DNA of 64,000 nucleotides from Luteibacter anthropi (lineage in GTDB: Bacteria; Pseudomonadota; Gammaproteobacteria; Xanthomonadales; Rhodanobacteraceae), in NCBI RefSeq assembly GCF_011759365.1, contig NZ_JAARLZ010000003.1, positions 310,001 through 374,000 of the forward strand, read 5' to 3'. Below the pieces are notes generated by a model that made no database searches, had not been told where the DNA came from, and saw only the letters and a program-made list of their open reading frames with translations. Position 1 is the stretch's first letter, and every line of letters starts with the position of its first letter. Below, piece by piece: positions 35,586 through 42,633 of the stretch. Position numbers and translations under genes: made by a program.

Positions 35586-36461
35586 ATGCAGGTCGTATCC
35601 ATCATTTCAACGAAAGGTGGCGTCGGCAAGACGACCACGGCCGCCAACCTCGGCGGGCTCGCCGCGGACGCGGGGCTGCGCGTGCTGCTGCTCGATCTCG
35701 ACGTGCAGCCCACCTTGTCCTCCTACTACGATCTGGCTCACCGCGCGCCCGGCGGCATCTATGAGCTGCTGGCGTTCAACGAGCGCGGTCTCGACCAGCT
35801 CGTGTCCCGCACCATCATCGCGGGCCTGGACCTGGTGCTCTCGAACGACCACCGGGGTGAACTGAACACCTTGCTGCTGCACGCGCCAGACGGGCGCCTG
35901 CGGTTGCGCCACCTGCTGCCGGCGCTGGCGCCGCTCTATGACCTGGTGCTAATCGACACCCAAGGCGCGCGCTCGGTGCTGTTGGAGATGGCGGTGCTCG
36001 CCTCCGGCCTGGCGCTGTCACCCGTGACCCCGGAAATCCTTGCGGCCCGCGAACTGCGGCGCGGCACCATGCAGTTGCTGGAGGACATCGCGCCGTATCG
36101 GCACCTTGGCATCGAACCGCCACCGCTGCACCTACTCATCAATCGTGTCCACCCCGTGTCCGCCAACGCACGCATGATCCAGCAGGCGCTGCACGACCTA
36201 TTTCAGGATCACACGGGCATCCGCGTGCTGGGCACCGACGTGCCGGCCATCGAAGCCTATCCGCGCGCTGCAACCCGCGGCATGCCGGTGCATCGCGTCG
36301 AGTATCGACAGCCACCAGGCAGAGTTGCGCCCGCTGCGCTCGACACCATGCGCACGCTCGCCGGCGAACTGTTCCCGCAGTGGCAAGACAGATTCGCCCG
36401 CGTGTCCGGCCGTCCTCCACGTTCTATTGAAACCGGGAGGTCCCGTGGCGAGCGCACATGA
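35586..36461 (+). CDS. parA: ParA-type partition ATPase
   Basis: This 291-aa Walker-type ATPase has the deviant Walker A STKGGVGKTTTAANLGG, Walker A' LLLDLDVQPTLSSYY and Walker B DLVLIDTQGA. It works with ParB to segregate or stabilise the excised ICE and, in ICEclc, with the small neighbouring gene to restrain host-cell division in transfer-competent cells. Its end overlaps the next small gene by 17 bp. Confidence 0.94.
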   Translation: MQVVSIISTKGGVGKTTTAANLGGLAADAGLRVLLLDLDVQPTLSSYYDLAHRAPGGIYELLAFNERGLDQLVSRTIIAGLDLVLSNDHRGELNTLLLHAPDGRLRLRHLLPALAPLYDLVLIDTQGARSVLLEMAVLASGLALSPVTPEILAARELRRGTMQLLEDIAPYRHLGIEPPPLHLLINRVHPVSANARMIQQALHDLFQDHTGIRVLGTDVPAIEAYPRAATRGMPVHRVEYRQPPGRVAPAALDTMRTLAGELFPQWQDRFARVSGRPPRSIETGRSRGERT

Positions 36462-36705
36462 ACTGTCCCGTGGCCACAAGCGACTGCGCGCCCTGATCGA
36501 GTTTGCGGTGAGCGAAGGCTGGCACGTCAAACGTACTCGGGGTGGACACCTCAAATTCACCAAGACCGGCTGCGCCGCCATCTACACCAGCTCGACAGCG
36601 AGCGATTACCGGGCAGACCTCAATGCCCGTGCGCAGATCCGCCGAGCCGAGCGCGAGGCCCGCATGGCCCGGCCCGCCAACGCCGAGGGATGCGGCCATG
36701 GCTGA
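36445..36705 (+). CDS. HicA-like small protein at the shi position
   Basis: An 86-aa basic protein starting at GTG 36,445 with GGGAGG just upstream, overlapping parA and parB by 17 and 8 bp. The core WHVKRTRGGHLKFTKTG resembles the HicA toxin fold, where a G(S/G)Hxxf motif carries the catalytic His of a small mRNA interferase. In ICEclc a short intermediary gene (shi) sits exactly here and, with parA, impairs cell division. Identity to shi rests on position and size; the HicA resemblance is my reading of the motif. No HicB follows. Confidence 0.72.
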   Translation: MASAHELSRGHKRLRALIEFAVSEGWHVKRTRGGHLKFTKTGCAAIYTSSTASDYRADLNARAQIRRAEREARMARPANAEGCGHG

Positions 36706-38362
36706 GATGACCTCCCAGGACATGGCCGGCAAGCTGCTTGCCGCCGGGTTCGAGCGCAGTGGGCCATCGGCCACGGCTTTGAGTGACCCCATCGCCGACA
36801 CGCCGATGGTCGTGACGCTGGACCAGTTGCGGCCCTACGACCACGATCCCCGCAAAAAGCGCAACTCGGCCTACGATGAAATCAAGGCCTCCATCCGCGA
36901 GCGCGGCCTGGATGCGGCGCCAGCCATCACACGCCGTCCTGGCGAGGCGCACTACTTCATCCGCAACGGCGGCAACACCAGGCTGGCGATCCTGCGCGAA
37001 CTCTGGACAGAAACGAAGGACGAGCGCTTCTTCCGCATATCGTGCCTGTTCCGGCCGTGGCCTGCGCGCGGGGAGATCGTCGCGCTGACCGGGCACCTCG
37101 CCGAGAACGAACTGCGTGGCGGCTTGACGTTCATCGAGCGCGCCCTCGGCGTCGAGAAGGCGCGCGAGTTCTATGAAGCGGAAAGCAGCACGACCTTGAG
37201 CCAGTCCGAGCTGGCCCGTCGCTTGGGCGCCGACGGCTTCCCCGTGCAGCAGTCACACATCAGCCGCATGGCCGATGCGGTGCGCTACCTGCTGCCTGCG
37301 ATCCCGACCGTGCTGTATGGTGGCCTCGGTCGCCACCAGGTCGAGCGGCTGTCGGTCATGCGCAAGGCCAGTGAGCGCACGTGGGAGCACTATGCCAAGG
37401 GCCGCTCCCTGCCGCTCGACTTCGACAGTTTCTTCCAAGAAGTGCTGTCGCAGTTCGATACCCAGGCCGACGAGTTCTCGCCGCAGCGTGTGCAGGACGA
37501 GTTGATCGGTCAGATGTCCGAGCTGCTGGGCATCGACTACGACGTGCTTGCCCTGGACCTGACCGAATCCGAGAGCCGCCACCGCGCCCTGGTCAGCGAC
37601 CCAACCCCGCCATCGGCGCCGCCGGCATTGCCTGAGCCTGGGGCCATCGCACGGCCGCCGATTGAACCGGCACCGTCCCCCGCCACAGCAGCACATTCTG
37701 CAGGCCACTCTGCCGCCGCGCCGACAAGGCCCCAGGACGATGCGGCCCCGCGTGAGGCATCCGCAGCCACCCCTGCGGCAGCGGCTGGCGATCTACTTGA
37801 CGAGCACATCGTCTCTCCGGCACCCACGACGCAGCGGCTCCAGTCCATCCAGCGCATGGTCGCCGACCAGTTGGGCGATGCGCTTCCGCCCGACTTCTCG
37901 GCCAACGTGCTGCAGTCGATTCCCGTGCAGGCCGGTGGCCTCTATCCCATCTCGGACATCTGGCATATCGACCCAGGTCTCGACGCACCCGGCCGCCTGC
38001 GCGTCCACATCGCGCAGTTCGCGCGCGAGATCGCGGGCGAGGTCGACCTGGACGCGTGTGTCGAGGATCGTTCAGATGGCATCGGGTTCGCGTGTCGTGC
38101 CCCGACCCAGGTTTCGTCGCCGCTCGCACGTGCCGTGCTCGCGCTGCTGGTTTCCCTGGCCGGTCAGCAGTCGGCCGACGTGGGCTTGGACGGCGGGCAC
38201 TTCGTCACCGACCTGCCAGCGCTGTTGCACGGCCAAGGCCAACGTCATGCCGACGGGGCCCGGCGATTGAGCGACACCGCGCTGGTCAAGCTGTTTCGTC
38301 TGCTGCGGCTGGCCCGGCGCCTGCTGGATCTGGAAGCCGGCGCTCTCGGTCCTGGGACCTGA
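36698..38362 (+). CDS. parB: ParB-family partition protein of PFGI-1-type ICEs
   Basis: This ~554-aa ParB-related protein has an N-terminal ParB/Srx domain (VVTLDQLRPYDHDPRKKRNS, HYFIRNGGNTRLAILREL) and a helix-turn-helix (SQSELARRLGADGFPVQQSH). A long Pro/Ala-rich linker (~300-400) leads to an element-specific C-terminal domain. It is longer than chromosomal ParB (~300 aa), as usual for this ICE family. The ATG at 36,698 overlaps the preceding gene and fits coupled translation; an earlier in-frame start at 36,542 would read through that gene. Confidence 0.9.
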   Translation: MAEMTSQDMAGKLLAAGFERSGPSATALSDPIADTPMVVTLDQLRPYDHDPRKKRNSAYDEIKASIRERGLDAAPAITRRPGEAHYFIRNGGNTRLAILRELWTETKDERFFRISCLFRPWPARGEIVALTGHLAENELRGGLTFIERALGVEKAREFYEAESSTTLSQSELARRLGADGFPVQQSHISRMADAVRYLLPAIPTVLYGGLGRHQVERLSVMRKASERTWEHYAKGRSLPLDFDSFFQEVLSQFDTQADEFSPQRVQDELIGQMSELLGIDYDVLALDLTESESRHRALVSDPTPPSAPPALPEPGAIARPPIEPAPSPATAAHSAGHSAAAPTRPQDDAAPREASAATPAAAAGDLLDEHIVSPAPTTQRLQSIQRMVADQLGDALPPDFSANVLQSIPVQAGGLYPISDIWHIDPGLDAPGRLRVHIAQFAREIAGEVDLDACVEDRSDGIGFACRAPTQVSSPLARAVLALLVSLAGQQSADVGLDGGHFVTDLPALLHGQGQRHADGARRLSDTALVKLFRLLRLARRLLDLEAGALGPGT

Positions 38363-38377
38363 GCGAGGGAGGCCCGC

Positions 38378-38938
38378 ATGTCCGCACCTAACCCACTCAA
38401 CCAGGCCGTCATCGCGCAGGCGCTCTACGATCTGCGCAACGGGCAACTGCGCCGCTGCAAGGCGATGGGATTCGGTGAGGAAGAATTGGATGCGCTCAAG
38501 CATCCGGCGCTGATCAGCGTACTGGCCAATGCCAGCGTCTCGTGGTGCTCTGTCTCGGTGAACCGGGAAGTGCTCCGGCGATTGCTCAAACAGGCGCAGG
38601 ACGTGGAGAAGGAGATCGCCACCGTCGATCGCATGTTGCGCCTGGGGGCCAGTACGGAAATGGCGAGCCGTTTTTATGGGCTGACGCACCAGGAAGTCGC
38701 GCTACGGCGTGAAGTTCTCGGCCTGCCCAAACGCAAGGGGCGCCATCCGGTTCTGGACGAGGAGCAGGACACCGAGCTGTGGCGACGCTGGAAGGCCGTG
38801 ACCAGCAGCAGGAATGTCGAGCTGGAGGATGAGACCTCGGTTCTTGATGCGGCAATGGACCTCGCCGAAGGCATGGAACTGCCGCTGTCGGTGGTCTGGG
38901 CTGCGATCAAGAACTGGATCGATCAGGGATTGGGTTGA
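38378..38938 (+). CDS. DUF2857 family ICE protein
   Basis: This 186-aa all-helical protein (LNQAVIAQALYDLRNGQLRR, LGASTEMASRFYGLTHQEVA, LRREVLGLPKRKGRHPVLDE) matches the DUF2857 proteins always found between parB and the STY4528 gene in this ICE family (the orf97571 position of ICEclc). The central FYGLTHQEVALRR looks like a helix-turn-helix, so a DNA-binding regulator role is possible. It is spaced 15 bp after parB and 3 bp before the next gene. Confidence 0.85.
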   Translation: MSAPNPLNQAVIAQALYDLRNGQLRRCKAMGFGEEELDALKHPALISVLANASVSWCSVSVNREVLRRLLKQAQDVEKEIATVDRMLRLGASTEMASRFYGLTHQEVALRREVLGLPKRKGRHPVLDEEQDTELWRRWKAVTSSRNVELEDETSVLDAAMDLAEGMELPLSVVWAAIKNWIDQGLG

Positions 38939-38941
38939 GTC

Positions 38942-40192
38942 ATGGCCGTGGACGACGCTGCACCACGAGCACCACGCCAAGGCCCGGTCGCCCTCGCTGA
39001 TCTGTTCGACAGCGCGCTGAAAGACCTTGCACCGAAACCTCGCCCGCCCGCGTCCGCGCCAGCTCCCGCATCCGCAACATCTCCTGTCTCCGCAACCGGC
39101 GACGGTTTTCTGTTCAGCGGCAATCGGCACGAGAGCGTGCCGCGACGGCTGTTCCTGGACCGACGCCTGACGCCGCTGGAACGCAATGCCTGGCAAGTCT
39201 TTCGGATGATGCTCAACGAGGATGGGGTCACGGCGTTTCCGACGTATGAGCAACTTCGCCCGTGGCTCGCGTCAATGCCCTGCGCCGGACAGGCCTCTCA
39301 CGAGACCGTGGCACGGGCGCTGACGCTGTTGCGCCTGACTCGCTGGTTGAGTCTCGTGCGCCGCAGGCGTGACCCCAAGACCGGGCGCATCCTCGGCAAC
39401 CTCTACGTCCTGCACGATGAGCCCCTGACGCCTTTCGAGGCGATGCAGCTCGACCCGGACTACTTGGAGCTCGTCAGCCAAGCCCTGGGCCATTCGGCCA
39501 AGGCCGTCCAGGTCGTGGGCTTGCACACCCTCAAGGAAATCGCCGAAGACCCGTTGTTGTCTGGCCGCACGTTGCCCTCGCGGCTGCAGGTCCTTGCCGA
39601 ACGCCTCGCGAGCCAGGGCATTGGGTCGCAGGAGAGTTATCCACAGAAGGATAGGGTTCACGATTCCGAAGAAGGGGCGCCGAGCCTTCTTCGGAATTCT
39701 GATGACCCCTCTTCGGATTCCGAAGCAGGGCCGAAACCCGCGTCAGACGGCGCTCTTCGGAATCCGAAGCAGGACCGTACTGTACGTAGTAGTCGTATGA
39801 ATGAAGTACGTACTACCGCGCGTGAGCGTGGGCAGGCGCGTGCGATGCCAGGAGTTCGCCTGCCTGATCGCTTTCTCGGCTTGAAGGAAGAGCAGCAGGC
39901 CGCCGCCATCGTGGCATTGCAGCAGGTCGATGCTCCGCTACGCCAGGCCGTGCTGGACGAATGGGCGGATCGCTGTCGCGGCAGCACCATCCGCAACCCG
40001 GCAGGCTACCTGTTCGGCATCATCCAGCGCGCCATCCGTGGCGAGTTCAACGCCTGGGCCAAGCAAGCCGGGTCAGCACCGCCACCTGCCCCTGCACGAG
40101 ATGCACCGCCTGAACCACCGCGCAATGTGGTTCCACCCGAGGTGGCCCGGCAGCACATTGACCGGCTGCGCGACCTTCTGCGCAGTAGCTGA
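38942..40192 (+). CDS. STY4528-type pathogenicity-island replication protein
   Basis: This 416-aa protein has an N-terminal winged-helix initiator-like domain (RRLFLDRRLTPLERNAWQVF, TVARALTLLRLTRWLSLVRR). A linker of low complexity (240-300) precedes a C-terminal helical domain (FLGLKEEQQAAAIVALQQVD, GYLFGIIQRAIRGEFNAWAK). It matches the family annotated as island replication protein at this position. The DNA coding for the linker contains a perfect DnaA box and a palindrome array, so the gene may embed its own origin as phage lambda O does. Confidence 0.83.
   Translation: MAVDDAAPRAPRQGPVALADLFDSALKDLAPKPRPPASAPAPASATSPVSATGDGFLFSGNRHESVPRRLFLDRRLTPLERNAWQVFRMMLNEDGVTAFPTYEQLRPWLASMPCAGQASHETVARALTLLRLTRWLSLVRRRRDPKTGRILGNLYVLHDEPLTPFEAMQLDPDYLELVSQALGHSAKAVQVVGLHTLKEIAEDPLLSGRTLPSRLQVLAERLASQGIGSQESYPQKDRVHDSEEGAPSLLRNSDDPSSDSEAGPKPASDGALRNPKQDRTVRSSRMNEVRTTARERGQARAMPGVRLPDRFLGLKEEQQAAAIVALQQVDAPLRQAVLDEWADRCRGSTIRNPAGYLFGIIQRAIRGEFNAWAKQAGSAPPPAPARDAPPEPPRNVVPPEVARQHIDRLRDLLRSS
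39637..39812. repeat. candidate replication origin: DnaA box plus palindrome array
   Basis: TTATCCACA, a perfect DnaA box, lies at 39,637-39,645. It is followed by GATTCCGAAG (39,662), CTTCGGAATTC (39,689), CTTCGGATTCCGAAG (39,711-39,725), CTTCGGAATCCGAAG (39,755-39,769) and two TACGTA-centred motifs (39,784-39,812) in a locally AT-richer stretch. All lie inside the coding sequence of the STY4528-type replication protein. Function as oriV is inferred. Confidence 0.5.
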
Positions 40193-40240
40193 GCGCGACG
40201 AGCGACAAGGGCGTGAAGCAGACGTCGATGGCCGTCAGTA

Positions 40241-40260
40241 GAGCTATCCCCAGGGGATAG
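40241..40260. repeat. TATCCCC/GGGGATA palindrome, copy 1
   Basis: GAGCTATCCCCAGGGGATAG, a near-perfect palindrome 48 bp after the STY4528-type gene. Related copies occur at 40,384 and 42,406. Confidence 0.75.
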
Positions 40261-40383
40261 ATGTACTACAAGCTGTAACGCCGACAGGCACGGCATGGCA
40301 CTTCGGTCCAGGGGGGCCGTAATGGCGTCGGTTGCATGAGCGCACGCACCATTTGCGCGAGCAGCGCTCCATGGCTTTCGATG

Positions 40384-40406
40384 GAGCTATCCCCTGGGGA
40401 TAGCTC
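40384..40406. repeat. TATCCCC/GGGGATA palindrome, copy 2
   Basis: A perfect 23-bp palindrome, GAGCTATCCCC and GGGGATAGCTC around a central T, 117 bp upstream of the TIGR03761 gene start. The 330-bp gap from 40,193 to 40,523 has no gene and holds two such palindromes about 143 bp apart. Confidence 0.75.
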
Positions 40407-40523
40407 GTGTCACAGGCCACCGCTGCCACGACAACCGGGTCCCGGTTCATTTCGGTTTGTTGACTGACTGCCTTCCGTTGCGTGCCGATCCTGACCGCTC
40501 CTTTTCCCAAGCGAGCGGACGCC

Positions 40524-41312
40524 ATGGCAACCAACGAACCTCTGCAACTCAATCTCGGCTCTTTGCGCAGCGCGATGTCGCTGACGCTTCACACCCACCA
40601 CGCCTCGCGCATCTGGCATGGCCGCGCCGCCGCCGAGGGGCGACCCGGCATCGTCGGCCTGAACGGCTACATCGCCGTGATGAACAAGATGAAGCGCGGC
40701 TCGGAGCAGGACGACCCGTACAGCGACTGGTGGATGTTGCGCATCGAGGAAAAGCTCGACCAGACCAGGACCACGTTGCAATCGCTGCGCGAGCAGGTTG
40801 ACCAGGCACTGGCCGGCGTGCCTGCGGCGTTGAGCCTGGGTGAGAACCTCAACGTGCAGCCGGTGAAGCTCCCCTTGTTCGTGAACGCGCAGCTCGGCTT
40901 TGCCGCCGTCTATCTGCTGGCCGACTACGACGACATCGCCCGCAAGCTGATCCTCGCCCACCACACCGCGCTGATCGATCGCTCGACGTTGGAGCGCTGG
41001 CTCAACGAAGGTGCCCACGCGCTGCGCAGCCTGTTCAGCCTGGCCCAGCAATACCGCTACTCGGGCTGCACCCGCGACGACTTCGCGGCCAAGAACGCCG
41101 CAGCTCGGGCAGCATTGGAGAAGTTCGGCGAACTGCCGCAGGACGTGCTCGAAGGCATGCGCCGCTCGAAGTTTGCGCCGCCCGTCGTGCGCCGTGGTCT
41201 GCAACAGCGTGGTGATAGCGCTGCCGCAGCCGCATCTCCCACCGACGAAGGCGCTGCCGCCGATTCGGCCGAGGCCAAGTCCACAGCCGCCGGCGAGGAC
41301 GAACCGGCATGA
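40524..41312 (+). CDS. TIGR03761-family ICE protein (inrR position)
   Basis: This 262-aa protein of the PFL_4669/TIGR03761 integrating-element family has LTLHTHHASRIWHGRAAAEG, GLNGYIAVMNKMKRGSEQDD, DPYSDWWMLRIEEKLD and a C-terminal Ala-rich tail. At this position ICEclc carries inrR (integrase regulator), needed for full integrase expression in the transfer-competent subpopulation; equivalence is inferred from order and size. Its TGA overlaps the start of the next gene (ATGA). The ATG at 40,524 is the start of the conserved region. Confidence 0.85.
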   Translation: MATNEPLQLNLGSLRSAMSLTLHTHHASRIWHGRAAAEGRPGIVGLNGYIAVMNKMKRGSEQDDPYSDWWMLRIEEKLDQTRTTLQSLREQVDQALAGVPAALSLGENLNVQPVKLPLFVNAQLGFAAVYLLADYDDIARKLILAHHTALIDRSTLERWLNEGAHALRSLFSLAQQYRYSGCTRDDFAAKNAAARAALEKFGELPQDVLEGMRRSKFAPPVVRRGLQQRGDSAAAAASPTDEGAAADSAEAKSTAAGEDEPA

Positions 41313-41836
41313 GCGACCCGAACCGCGAACCGCGCTACTTCCGTCGTCTGGAACAGCCAGCCTTCATGCGGCTGGAACACGCGGCCTCTCTAAAAGGCCT
41401 TTTAAAGCCTTTTAAAGGTAAAGGGGACTTCGAGGCCTGGGCCAGCCAGTGCTTCGCCATGCGCGACGAGTTGATTGCCCTGGCGCAGCGACAGGTGCTG
41501 CCACAGGCGTGCGGGCATCCCTTCCACCTGCTTCCCGTCGAGCTGGCCCAGCAGACCACTGGCGCAGGCACGACCTTTCTTCGCTGGCGCAAGCACGATC
41601 GATCGGCCATGGGCGTGGCGTTGTGGCAGGAGCTGATGGCGAGCCCCAGCACGCCGGTCAACCTGCTGCACGACCTGCACGAGATCGAACTGCAGCGCGT
41701 CATGCTGAACATGCAGATCAGCCTGCTGCACACCCTGGGCAGGCAAGCACAGGAATGCGCCAGCAAGGCCGCGCAGGCGGACAACACCTACCTGCGCCGG
41801 CTCGCGTCCGTTCCTGCCGCAGTGCGCGATCGGTGA
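41309..41836 (+). CDS. DUF3158 family ICE protein
   Basis: This 175-aa protein matches the DUF3158 family that accompanies TIGR03761 genes (YFRRLEQPAFMRLEHAASLK, GAGTTFLRWRKHDRSAMGVA, LHDLHEIELQRVMLNMQISL). It is mostly helical and cytoplasmic with unknown function. Translation is coupled to the preceding gene by a 4-bp overlap. A striking AT-rich stretch at 41,392-41,424 with the tandem repeat CCTTTTAAAG twice encodes KGLLKPFKGKG. Confidence 0.83.
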   Translation: MSDPNREPRYFRRLEQPAFMRLEHAASLKGLLKPFKGKGDFEAWASQCFAMRDELIALAQRQVLPQACGHPFHLLPVELAQQTTGAGTTFLRWRKHDRSAMGVALWQELMASPSTPVNLLHDLHEIELQRVMLNMQISLLHTLGRQAQECASKAAQADNTYLRRLASVPAAVRDR

Positions 41837-41909
41837 TTGCGCCTGCCATCCGAGCACGCGCCCGAGCCCAACGAGGCACGGGTATTTCAACCACCACGGA
41901 GATTCCAAC

Positions 41910-42350
41910 ATGAGCACACAATTCATCGGCGAGGGCAACATCGGATCGCCTCCCGAGTACCGCGAATTCCCCAATGGCAACGACGATCCTCGCCGGTTGC
42001 TCCGGCTGAACGTGTACTTCGACAACCCCGTCCCCACCAAGGGCGGCGAGTTCGAGGACCGCGGCGGCTTCTGGGCGCCGGTGGAACTCTGGCACCACGA
42101 CGCCGACCGCTGGCAGCAGCTCTACCAGAAGGGCATGCGGGTGCTGGTCGTCGGCCGCATGGAGCGCGACCCCTGGACGGACAACGAAGATCAGCCGCGT
42201 GAGACTTGGCAGGTCAACGCGCGCAGTGTCGGCATCCTGCCGTACCGCATCGAGTCTGTGGCCCTCAGCCCGAAGCCACAGGAGGCAGAGCCGAAGCCCC
42301 AGGCCACCCAGGAATCGACGGCGCCGAAAGAGACCAAGCGCAGGAAGTGA
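41910..42350 (+). CDS. ssb: ICE single-stranded DNA-binding protein
   Basis: This 146-aa SSB-like OB-fold protein has FIGEGNIGSPPEYREFPNGN, RLNVYFDNPVPTKGG, GGFWAPVELWHHDADRWQQL, VLVVGRMERDPWTDN and a charged disordered tail (KPQATQESTAPKETKRRK). It differs from chromosomal SSB and lacks its acidic DDDIPF tip. It would coat single strands formed during conjugative replication of the ICE. It precedes topB, as in other family members. Confidence 0.9.
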   Translation: MSTQFIGEGNIGSPPEYREFPNGNDDPRRLLRLNVYFDNPVPTKGGEFEDRGGFWAPVELWHHDADRWQQLYQKGMRVLVVGRMERDPWTDNEDQPRETWQVNARSVGILPYRIESVALSPKPQEAEPKPQATQESTAPKETKRRK

Positions 42351-42405
42351 TCGGGCATGGAGGGCGGCTGCCGCAGTGCTTCGCCGCCCTCCATGCGCTG
42401 CGAAT

Positions 42406-42424
42406 TATCCCCAGGGGATAGCTC
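42406..42424. repeat. TATCCCC/GGGGATA palindrome, copy 3
   Basis: TATCCCCAGGGGATAGCTC in the 280-bp gap between ssb and topB, 210 bp upstream of the topB start. It shares the core and the GCTC flank with copies at 40,241 and 40,384. The preceding bases make TTATCCCCA, close to a DnaA box. Confidence 0.75.
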
Positions 42425-42633
42425 CACCAACGTCCACCGAGTTCCACGCGCGCTCCCGGAAATCGCGGCTCTCGGCCCGCACACTTCCGGCCACGCACCT
42501 TCCCCGCACTCGCCATTTCATCGGCGTGAAAGCGGTCGCTGCCGCATGCGGCTTGTTTGCTGCTGCCAGGGGCTGCGCTCGGCATCCTCGATCCCAGCAA
42601 CTCCATGAACAACAGGAATCGGGATGGACGGAT

